Source: Gracilaria vermiculophylla
Lineage: Eukaryota > Rhodophyta > Florideophyceae > Gracilariales > Gracilariaceae
Length of the DNA stretch: 64,000 bases
Direction: 5' to 3'
Assembly: GCA_019155205.2 (NCBI GenBank)
Contig: JAHNZQ020000004.1
Location: forward strand, 1,204,153-1,268,152
This document shows, piece by piece, positions 1 through 9,800 of the stretch (its first letter is position 1; every line of letters starts with the position of its first letter). The notes under the pieces were generated by a model that saw only the letters and a program-made list of their open reading frames with translations, was not told the DNA's origin and ran no database searches. The position numbers and the translations under genes are program-made.

Positions 1-16
1 CCTCCCTTCCCCCTTC

Positions 17-2167
17 ATGCAGCCCTTCCGCATCGGCCTCGTCACATGGAACGTCGGTGGAGCCCCCCCGGGCATCCCTGTCAACACTCACAAACTGCTC
101 GCATGCGCCAAGCACAACCACGTCGTCGTCGTCGGCCTGCAGGAGGTCGCCGTCGGCCGCCGCGGCTGGAAGAACCACCTCATCCGCGCACTCGGTCCCG
201 ACTGGCTATACGCGGGCGGTGAGGCCTACGCTGGCATGCGTCTCAAGGTCTTTGTCAGGAAGAATGAGTTCGGCAGACCAATCATTTCGGTGACCCCCAC
301 CGGCATGCGCGTGGGAGCAGGCGTGGCCGACCGCTGGCCGAACAAGGGCGCCGTCGCCGTCGGCATGCGCTTTGGCCGCTTCTGCCGCGTCGTCTTTATC
401 GTCGCCCACCTCGCCGCCAATGAGGAGCGCCTGCAGAGCCGTCAGGATGACTGGCGTGTTATTCTGCGCAGACTTGACCGCGACGAGTTTTTGCGTCGAA
501 ATGCAGACCATGTCATTCCCGTCCCCCTCTTCCACCGCTACGATCACGTTTTCGTATTGGGCGACCTTAATTATCGCGTCGTCGCCCCCGGTTCCACCAA
601 GGAAGATCGCGTACAGTGGGTCAAGGAACGCGTTGAAGCCCGCGACTGGCGCGCTTTGATTGACGTTGACCAGCTCACCAAGGAGCGTCTTGGCGGCAAC
701 GTGTTTGCGGACTTCGAGGAGGCCGACATTTCGTTTGCACCAACGTTTAAGATTGTTCCGCAATCCGGCCACTATAGCAACCATCGCATCCCGAGCTACT
801 GTGACAGAATTCTGTGGCACTCTCTGCCAGCCAGAGTTGAACTGGTCACATGTCTTCAGTACCAAGCGCTCAGCAACTTCAAGCAAAGTGATCATATTCC
901 CGTGTACGGTGCGTTTGAGCTGCGCGTGCCTACGTTGTCTTCGCCGGATCCACCTATGCGGACGCCAGACGGTTATCGCATTGTGTTCGAGTTCATGTTG
1001 GTTCGTTTTATCAAGGGTGCGCGCCCTTTTGTGAAGCGTGATTCGTTTGAGGATGCCCCTCATTCAATGCGTCGTATTATCACCCCTCACCCTCTGAAAA
1101 GTTCATCTTCCAAATCTCTGCGTTCCTCAAGGATTCGAAACCTTTTGCAACACATCTCAGCCGATGACGCAGAAGAGTTTGTTGACGGGGAACATGTGGA
1201 CGACGTCGAAGATTTAGATGTAGATGACGCAGATTCCTCATCATCTCTGTCATCGGAGGACCCCGACGATTTCGTAACATTGGAAGAAGTACCCGACGAC
1301 AGTCCTGATGAAGGGTTCGAATACCGATTTCTAGACGCCGAGAGTGCAAACTTGGAGAACAAGTCTTCCAGCGACAGCTATGGGTACAACATTGACTTAT
1401 TGCAAACCCTCGAATCATGCGCCTCCAGGTCAGTTCTTTCGACGCCCACTACATCAAATGACCTCGCGCACATGGGCGAGGAAGTGCAGCATGAGCCAAA
1501 CTCGAGAACTGCGGGTGAGAAGTCACTGCAGGCTAAAGTATGGAACGATGGTAAACGCGGACGAACACCAGGTCCGAGTCCGGAGCCTCATGCGAATAGT
1601 GGGCCAAGAAAGCGAGATTCATTGTCTCGGCAAGTGTCTGAGAGCGTTGAAAGAAGAAGACTACCCAGTGCCGCCAGGAGGCCGCGACTCAATGCCTTAA
1701 GGATGGAGGTACATGGTCAAGGTATATTCTTGAAACGAGATCGAATCTACAGTATAGGCCTTCCGAAACGCACCTCTGGGTCTCGTGAACGCATCGGAGA
1801 TACTCTTCCAGTAATTCCGTTACTTCCCGTCAAAACCCTCGAAGAACTGAAGTACCGACACATTCTTCTTGAGTTTGCGAAGAAAAAGTCACGGGTCGGA
1901 AAGTCAGGAGTGCTTCCAATGCGTGAGCTTTTGCCCTATGCTGGGGAGTTCTATGCATTTGAAATGGCCTTAACTAAATATGGACGCCCTGTGGCCACTG
2001 TTGAGGCATGCGTACAGATGACGGTAAGCGATTCTGAGTACTGGGTTGACTCTAGAGGTCGGGTGGTTAGAAATAGGAACGGTGACTCCATTCGAACGTA
2101 TAACGGGGACCTTCCAGTTCGACAGAAGACGCATGCTCGAAGCAAGCAGGATCCTCGCTGGAGATAG
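17..2167 (+). CDS. Inositol polyphosphate 5-phosphatase (type II/IV-like)
   Basis: A 716-residue protein that should remove the 5-phosphate from inositol phosphates or phosphoinositides. Residues 5-305 hold the complete catalytic fold (DNase I/endonuclease-like): TWN at 10-12, LQE at 41-43 (metal-binding Glu), AHLAA at 130-134, GDLNYR at 182-187, PSYCDRIL at 259-266 and SDH at 291-293. GDxNxR, P-x-x-CDR-I-L and SDH are the family signatures. Residues about 360-450 are a very acidic Asp/Ser-rich linker, and 500-560 a charged low-complexity linker. Residues about 565-690 form a second folded segment, possibly a C2-like lipid-binding domain, which I cannot assign firmly. The first ATG lies 17 bases into the window and the catalytic domain begins at once, so an upstream exon outside the window is possible. 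The upstream in-frame codons here have no stop. Confidence 0.93.
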   Translation: MQPFRIGLVTWNVGGAPPGIPVNTHKLLACAKHNHVVVVGLQEVAVGRRGWKNHLIRALGPDWLYAGGEAYAGMRLKVFVRKNEFGRPIISVTPTGMRVGAGVADRWPNKGAVAVGMRFGRFCRVVFIVAHLAANEERLQSRQDDWRVILRRLDRDEFLRRNADHVIPVPLFHRYDHVFVLGDLNYRVVAPGSTKEDRVQWVKERVEARDWRALIDVDQLTKERLGGNVFADFEEADISFAPTFKIVPQSGHYSNHRIPSYCDRILWHSLPARVELVTCLQYQALSNFKQSDHIPVYGAFELRVPTLSSPDPPMRTPDGYRIVFEFMLVRFIKGARPFVKRDSFEDAPHSMRRIITPHPLKSSSSKSLRSSRIRNLLQHISADDAEEFVDGEHVDDVEDLDVDDADSSSSLSSEDPDDFVTLEEVPDDSPDEGFEYRFLDAESANLENKSSSDSYGYNIDLLQTLESCASRSVLSTPTTSNDLAHMGEEVQHEPNSRTAGEKSLQAKVWNDGKRGRTPGPSPEPHANSGPRKRDSLSRQVSESVERRRLPSAARRPRLNALRMEVHGQGIFLKRDRIYSIGLPKRTSGSRERIGDTLPVIPLLPVKTLEELKYRHILLEFAKKKSRVGKSGVLPMRELLPYAGEFYAFEMALTKYGRPVATVEACVQMTVSDSEYWVDSRGRVVRNRNGDSIRTYNGDLPVRQKTHARSKQDPRWR

Positions 2168-5106
2168 CAGCGGCTCGCAGGGGCACAGGACGCCCTCTGT
2201 TTTGTTGAAATTGTAGATAGATGTAAGGAACACTTTGGACATGCTGACCGCAACCTTCGCTTGTGACCCTGGCAGGTTTTAAAAGTGTTCTACTTAGAAG
2301 CAGAATTTGCGCTAGTGAAGATGGAAATTATGTCTAAAAGGTTTTCTTGTGGTCGCCATGCAAAAGGGTTGTTGAGCATGAGGTTCTCGATTCGTTGGCA
2401 TACGGCGAAAGTCATCCATACTCTTGGAGGAAGACCCCCTTAGATTAAAGGGAACAAACTGAAGCGTCAGCACTCGGGACCCGTGCGATAAGCTGGTATT
2501 CAGGTAGAGTCTCGGTCTGCGTACCGGTCTCGAGTTCGGGTGTAGAGTGCGCAACGATTCTGGCTGTTTTTTGGGCAATCAGTTGCAGTCGATGAATACC
2601 TTTTATAACGCAACCCAACGCAATGACAAATGCACCTCTTGGACGCAAGATTGTCGAGACTGTTAGAAAGACAGTGCAGGGGCATGAAACCCATTTGCGC
2701 AGAGAGACCACGAAGACTTCACCTCTCCCTACTCATGATCATCAAGTTCTATCTCTGGAATGGTAGGCGGGTTCAGAGGTAGGCTTCTCTGTAAAAAAAA
2801 AGACAGGCGCTTGCGATCAGTGTCATGACTTGGCATGTCAAGTCAAGTCATGACAAATAAAATTTTTGTTGCGAGGGAAGCGACGGTTTTTCGAACCTCG
2901 CTATATGGGTCACTGGGTCTTGTGATGTACTATTTTAAAGCTCTTTTTTCCACTTGTGGAACAGTTGCTACCGAGTATAGCAGCCAATCGTACCATTGTA
3001 CTCTGTGGGATCTAGTCGTCTCCCTTCTCGGGAGACCAAATATTTGGCGACCGGTGCGTTCAGTTTCATTGCCAAACGCTGCTAGTGAATGTCTGGTGAA
3101 CCCAAGTACCTTACCTTCTTGAAAGCGCGGCCATCAATACCCTTGTCTGAAAGATGAAAAAATAATTCTGTGCCTCGATCCAAAGTACAGCCACTAAAAC
3201 CGTTGTTTCAAATCTATTTGTGAAGTACTAAAGGTACTGTGCACAAAGTGATTACGTATGTAATATCATTTTGCCACCAGCACTCTTTATCAGAAAGAAT
3301 CTGTGCATCGTGAAACAATTTGCCGTCCCCATGGACACCAACGCCCATACATCAGCTCTTGTCTCAACATGTTCTTTCTCTGCGGACGACTGTTTCTCCA
3401 TCCTTCGAAAAGAAAAGAAGGAATGTCTTCATTATCAACAGCGTCATCCGCAGATCTGCAGACCAACACACGTTGGCAGTCAAAGTATTGTCAATACTGC
3501 GCGAACATTCATTCCACGAAAACTGACATGTATCCAATATTCTCCAAGTATTTGATGTCAGAATGCTCAAATTCGCTTTCGCCACACATGTATGAACTAT
3601 GCTTTCCGGAAAGCTTGGCAAGCTTTCTACTCCATTCCATTGACTTTCTGTTTTTCTTCTTGCGGTACTTATGCACAAGCCGATAATTGTCCTTGGCACA
3701 CCCGCTGCATTTCCTCGCTCAGGCCCGATTTTGTTGGCGAGCAGTCACGTTCCCCAGATGACCACCGCTCGCATCAACACCTTGTTGGTGCCCGAATGAG
3801 AAAGAGAAGAGCAATGAAATGAAAACATTGGAGATAACGATGCCCTTCGTTATTTTGGGAATAGAAGAAACCATAGTCGGGTGGACCTCACGCACACGCT
3901 TTGACGTTAATGTGGTGAGAGAAAGCGCGATGTGATAGTTCCGTTAACTCACCGCTCGCGGTTTTCAGCTTTGTGGGTCTCGGTTAGGCATGATCAACGC
4001 ACGATTCGTACTGAAAGAGTTGGACGCCATAGTCCTAGTCGGGCCACACGATAAGCGTTCTTATTGGAATCGTGCACGAATGGTTTGAGGGTGACATTAG
4101 GAGAGAGCTTCATCCCCAAAATCTAGGAACGCCCATGGGATACTATCTAAATTTCCTCAAGTCCATCGGCCCACAATTGGGACTTGAGCTTGATGAGTGT
4201 AAATGCTTGACGTCCCCTACACCAGCCTCACCCGTGAAATATTCCACGTGAGTGATGTACACTCGAGCCATTGAGCTTAGTGAAGAGGGGGGCTCTGTGC
4301 CTGAACTGTTAAGCCTAGGTTATTTTTATGATGGATGAGCCTAGTTTGGTGCACTGCTGAGTCAGTGCGGATGGAAGATGATGTTCATTCGAATAAAAAA
4401 GTTGTTGTTGACGTCATTGAATCAGAAGTTTTGTCACAATCACGCTGTGTTTCGGGCGTCATTTTTGCCATGAGGGATAAGTTTTTTTTATTTTTGTTCC
4501 ACTTGTTGGAATTCGATATCAGTTTTGGAAGCAGGCCCCTGACTTTGGACGGATATGCCAGTAGTAATTTATGACCTGAGTCCATTCCTTTCTTTGAAGA
4601 CAAATCAAAAACAATGGACGTAAGGAAAGAAACGTTGGAGGTTTCGGCGTTTTTCACGGGAAAAGGACGGAGAGCGAATTTTGTAAGAGATCACCAGATG
4701 CTCCGCAATCGAGGGCGGTGGATGCTGGTGAGGGGTGTAGGAGAAGTAGAAAATAGGTAACGTAACTGTTCTATATCAAATGCGTCGGAAAATTTGTAAT
4801 GCATCGTTTCATAGAATGGCTCTAAATGAAGGCTCGATTTCGTTCCCGAACGCGAGTTGCAAATTCCAACCAAAACAACACTCCGAAACCCTTTCCAATC
4901 CCAATCCGAAACGCTCGAGACAATTGACGCAGAGAACCTCCACAAAAATTTTACAACAGTTCTACGGTTCAGTACTGCTGTGCTGCCCTGCACAAATAAA
5001 GTTCATGGTTTGACAAACTTGTGCGTGAGCCGAGATGGCGAAGATGAAGTTGCCGTAGATTACCTTGCCGACAAGTATTTAAAAAAGAAACTCTCGGAGC
5101 GTGGTG
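2168..5106. other. Gene-poor stretch of about 2.9 kb
   Basis: No reading frame here looks protein-coding. The available frames are short, mostly lack an ATG, and have no recognisable motif. No RNA gene is recognised. A TATA-like stretch (TATTTAAAAA) lies near 5077, about 30 bases before the ATG of the next candidate gene. Confidence 0.5.
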
Positions 5107-5472
5107 ATGGAATTCGAGGTGGATTTGAGTGGCACGGTGAGAGTCGGCACTTTGCCCGAGCGCCACTTGACCGCAGAGTCGATACTAAACGTTTTAAAAG
5201 CAAAGACCGAAGGCAGTCTTTGCTTGGAAAGTGCTGCAGAGCTGCATCCTGTTGTAGAGCTTGCTCTGCGCAGAAAAACGCTAGTGGAGCGCTTGAAAGA
5301 GACTTGCAAGCAGAGGCGCAAGATTGGCGCTTCTCGCGCTGCTCACAAACGCGCTTTGAATTTTAGTGGTCAAAATGAGTTGATGTCAGGGTCGGCAGAT
5401 GCAGCAAGCGATGGAATGGGAAGTGACGTCGACGGATCGTCTTTTGTTGATTCCAAAGCTTGGAATGGTTGA
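5107..5472 (+). CDS. Unrecognised small protein, possibly first exon
   Basis: An ATG frame of 121 residues. The N-terminal half looks like a structured, helix-forming protein (alternating hydrophobics, then a basic helix with LVERLKETCKQRRK near residue 60). The C-terminal third is Ser/Asp/Gly-rich and disordered. A TATA-like element lies about 30 bases upstream, which would leave almost no 5' leader. The next frame at 5585-5857 is on the same strand and also looks coding, so the two may be exons of one gene or two halves of a decayed gene. The gap between them has no convincing intron of normal length. Family unknown. Confidence 0.35.
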   Translation: MEFEVDLSGTVRVGTLPERHLTAESILNVLKAKTEGSLCLESAAELHPVVELALRRKTLVERLKETCKQRRKIGASRAAHKRALNFSGQNELMSGSADAASDGMGSDVDGSSFVDSKAWNG

Positions 5473-5614
5473 GTTCTGACAGAATTGTGTGGCCTCATGC
5501 AGGCTCTGTTGGCGCTGATGCCTGTTATTGGACACGAGCTTGGCACGCGCGACACATTAAAACTTTGAGCAAAAACAGTGCCGTTTGGGGCGCTACGGTG
5601 TTACTCTTACTATG

Positions 5615-5857
5615 ACGCTTGCTTTCTGGTTAAGAAGCCTAGATGAGGTAGACGAGAAGCTAAGACACGCAGCTTTCATGTGGCGTATCGAATGCCAAGA
5701 GTACTGCAGGGAAACGGAAATGGGGTCGGCTTCACTTGCTAAGTTCGGAGACACATTTTTGTGTACTTCAGAGCAGTTACTTTATATTCATCATCATCTC
5801 GATGACATCACGCATTCAATGAGCTCCGCAAAAGACTATTCATCACAAGTTAAATGA
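5615..5857 (+). CDS. Unrecognised short frame, possible second exon
   Basis: An open frame running to the stop at 5857, starting in frame at the ATG at 5615 (an open stretch extends further 5'). The product is helix-rich, with Trp, Glu and His residues spread over about 80 residues (for example FMWRIECQEYC and YIHHHLDDITHSM) and no low complexity, which is unusual for a chance frame in this area. It may continue the 5107-5472 product through an unseen intron or frameshift. I recognise no family. Confidence 0.25.
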   Translation, partial: TLAFWLRSLDEVDEKLRHAAFMWRIECQEYCRETEMGSASLAKFGDTFLCTSEQLLYIHHHLDDITHSMSSAKDYSSQVK

Positions 5858-6808
5858 CGTTCTGCACGTGCAGCTGTGTGCAAAATCACGAGATCGAGGC
5901 TGAATTGCGCTCGCTTTTCTTACACGCTTGGCGGGAACATCGCCTCACCACGAGTGGTGCCCGTGGCTCTCCTGCTTACCATCGTGCCACGTGACACGCA
6001 CAGTGCGACAGGTGCTGGACAAGTTATCAATGATGCAATATTTCACGAGTTGTCTCCCGCCTCCTCACCACTGACACCCCCGCGCGCGCAGGCTGCGCAT
6101 CGTCACACGCATGACGCGCATCCAAGCCTCGCTTGCATTTGCTCACAGGCCGTGCTCGCGACGGAACACCCATGGAATCGATAAGGCTGCGACGATGGCA
6201 AATTCTCTGTGCCGTTTCGTTGCCCGTCCTTTGTTCAAGTGCATTATTTTAAACAACCTTGTAAACCGCAACACGCTCGTCATCATGTCATCATACTGTC
6301 CCGCATCCATGCGCTTGCAAGCCCCCCCTTCGGTCAGCATGGCGATGACGTGAACGCACCCTCACATCTCTGCGCAGCGTCCGAGTAAAATGCCGTGAGA
6401 GGAACCACGGGCATGTTTTTAATTAAAACCTCCCTTCGACGCACGGAGATGTCCCCCTTTTCGAGTCTGACTCAAGTCTAATTAGAACCATTGTTCCACT
6501 CGTTGCACACGGCAGACAGCTTATCGCTATGGAGCCTGTCTCTAATATGAACATACTGCACCAATGGTGCTCCTGCTTTGGGGCGTTGCCGACCTTACGG
6601 AGTGCGTTGAGATACAGCGGGCCTGTTTGGGTTGCATCCTTCATCGCTTCTCATTCGGACACACTATCGTCTCTTCACTGTCGCCAGGGAGCAGCCATCT
6701 CACTGTTTCTGGCGTCTTCCGGCTCATCCTTTCCCATGGAATAATGCTTTGTCCAAACAAGGCCAAGTACAACACGCATCGCATTCTCAGCTACGGAAAC
6801 ACTGCCTA
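5858..6808. other. Intergenic region upstream of the TIG/REJ gene
   Basis: About 950 bases. Short frames only, none with coding character. It should hold the promoter of the gene starting at 6809; I see no clear TATA box. Confidence 0.45.
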
Positions 6809-9800
6809 ATGCTTTCTTCGATGAAAAGCATATTCGCAATCCTTTTGCTGTTTCATCTAGCGAATGCTGTACCGACTGGTACACGCGATAGCTACCTGTC
6901 CTTTGAACGGAGCCCGCCGGACAACCTGGCCGACTTTCTTCGAGTACGCCAAGCCTTTTCCTTCGGTGCACCATCTGCTGGGTTTGTTCCTCTTGAGTTT
7001 TCGACCAGAAATGTTCTTATGATAAATGGAACTGCCGACGACTCGTTTATGCTGTCTTTTGTCACGGAAAAGGGATCAAATGTCACCGAATACGAGTTCA
7101 AGTTTTTTTCGAATGATACGGACATTCTCATGCCAGAACAAGATCTGTCTACCTCTCGAACAGTAAGTGAGACATTTGTCAACATAACATCGATTGTGGA
7201 ATTTAGGCGATTTCCTGGGCTCGTTCAGCTCACCATCGAAGCCATCAGAGCAGACGGTTCTTTGTTCGATTCCATTCAGATCCACTTCCTCGCAGCAGGA
7301 ATGGTGCTGTACGTCAAGCAATCAAGAACAATTATTTCTGGCTTTGGCCGGTCATTTGATATTGAAGATTACTCACTCGTCAACGAGAAACAACTGTGGG
7401 ACCTTGGCGTTTTCATCCAGTTCCTAAACGGGAGCAACTCGAATGAATTGCTGGTAGCAACAGACAGCGCCCCTCCATACTTTTCGCTCGCAGACATTGA
7501 AGCCAATCTTTCTAGTTTTGAAGGGCAAATTCTCTGGGATCCTTCCACCTGCTCAATATCTGGGGGTCAGTGGAATGGAAGCGACTTTTCTCTCTCTCAG
7601 GGGTGCGGCATGGGATTTTCCATTGGTCGAAGAAACGGAAGCGTTTACGACGGATGCCATTTTGCGTTTCTCTTCGAGAAAAACAGAGCTGGGGATTTCA
7701 TAGTTCTTTTCAAATGGAGAAGATTTACGGAAGGCAGCGACTTGGACGATGAATTGTACATGACCTACATTCTTGTCGTGATATCTGGCACACCCCCGGC
7801 CATTGTTCGTCGTATCGAGCCTGGAAACCCTTACAGCAGGGATGGCGGAGAGGAACTGTATGTCGAGATGATTAATTCGGGTGATCTGAACATCACGTCG
7901 TTTAACGTAAATGACGTTCCGTTCCTCATCATTCCTGGAAGTCGTCAGTTCATTACGGGTCCTGATGATTTCTATGAAACGGCGAAGTTCCTGACTAAAC
8001 CTGGTACAGGAAAACGGCTCCCGTGGACAATCAGCGCAACAAAGGTTGAGAACAACAAAACTGCGCCGCAACCTGCTGTGTTCGTGGACGAGAGCGGGTT
8101 TCTCTTTTCTTACGATGATGAAGAGGTGTTCATTATCAGCATTTCTCCGGATTTGTTCCCAGAAACTGGTGGAGTGGAAGCGGTTCTTTCCGGGAACTTC
8201 ACTGCGTTTGCCAGTACTGCGTTGAACCACAACGTCATCATCGGAAACTACATTTTGCGAATCACCGACTTCGTTTCTGTGACTGAGACCGAGATTCGAA
8301 TCATTATTCCCCCTCGAGCGACGATCGGTTCTGCCTGGAAATTCGGCATAATCGTTCAAATTGCAAGCTCCTTCTCGAACAGGGTGTTCTTTTCATACTA
8401 CGCTTTGTCACTACGACTATCCCCGCAGGTTTATGGAGCATCGAAGGATTTTGATAGCGACAACTACGTTCTGAGCGCATGTGGAACGACGACATTTGTT
8501 GTCAATGTCATGAACAAGGTTGAAGATAATGTTATTTTTGAGTGGACAATGCTCGAAGCTTCTGGACAAGCCGTGCCGCTTTTGGACAATGACACGATGC
8601 TTGTTACGGACACGAACACCTTAGAACTTCCGAATTCATTGGTCTCCGAGGACGAAGTGTACGAATTAACTGCAATTGCCACTGAGGGAGATGTTTCTGC
8701 GACCCACACATTCCACGTCACGAGGAGTGCATCCTCAATAGTCGGCGTAACTATTGTCCAACCGGAAAACCGCACCATCGCATCACCTGCTGTGAACCTG
8801 AGAATTGTGTCTAAAATTGATATTCCCCCATGTGTTACTGATGCGAGAAGCTTGACATACCATTGGCTTTACGAAAACAAACTAAACACAGTGAAGAAAG
8901 CCACAAATGATGGCGTTACAAACCCGGATATATTCAACGCTTCTTTGGCACCCGTATTCAGCAGCTTTGTTTTCTCATACAGGAATGACACCGGGACTTT
9001 GGTCACAGATATCACTCCAACAAGGCTTGGTCGAGAGCTCATCATACCGATGGACCACTTGCAGTACGGTTTGCATAGAATTCGTCTAGAAGTCAGCTCT
9101 GAAAATGCTACTGTTTTCGGGCGCGCATCTTCTACGGTGCTTATCTTTGAGCCCCCGTTAACAGCATGGATTGGGGCTGGAGAAGAGCAGCGGGAGGTTT
9201 CAGACTCTGAAGATTTACTCATCACTGGAGAAGGAAGCCGCGACCCGGATGTCCTTTCTTCTGCAAGTAACTCATCCGTAGGGCTCACATACGAGTGGTC
9301 TTGCAGCTATTTCTTGTATTCGAACAAATCTCAACGGACGCCCTGTGGCGCAGATCTTCTTCCTTTCAGGAACCAATCTAGCTTTCTGATTACCAAGAAT
9401 GTATTGCAAACAAAAAGGTATAATAACCTCAACGAAACGGAAGGGCGACTTCAGATAGAGTACAGGCTAACGGTTAGCAAAGGGTCACGAACGGGAAGCG
9501 TGACCCAAATTCTTTCAGTTGTCAATTCAGAAGGTTTGATGTTGGCAAGGTATGACAGGATTGAGGTCTCAAATTCCAGAGGACTGGTCAACCTTAACGC
9601 GGTCGAGTTCTGGGAGGACATCGTGATTCAACCAATTGCCCCGACAAGTACACAGTGGAGGTTCCGTTTGGAAGAGCCAGTATGGGAACGCTCGACTTTC
9701 ATTGCCGGAAACAACAAATTGATAATTGGACCTGGGTACTATTCTTCAACTGGAAGTAGCGATCCTGGTTACCAAACTCTTCCTCTCGGAATATATGGAG

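Noticed and set aside
6632..6808. N-terminal extension of the TIG/REJ protein
   Set aside because: It begins with TTG and would bury the signal peptide 60 residues inside the protein.
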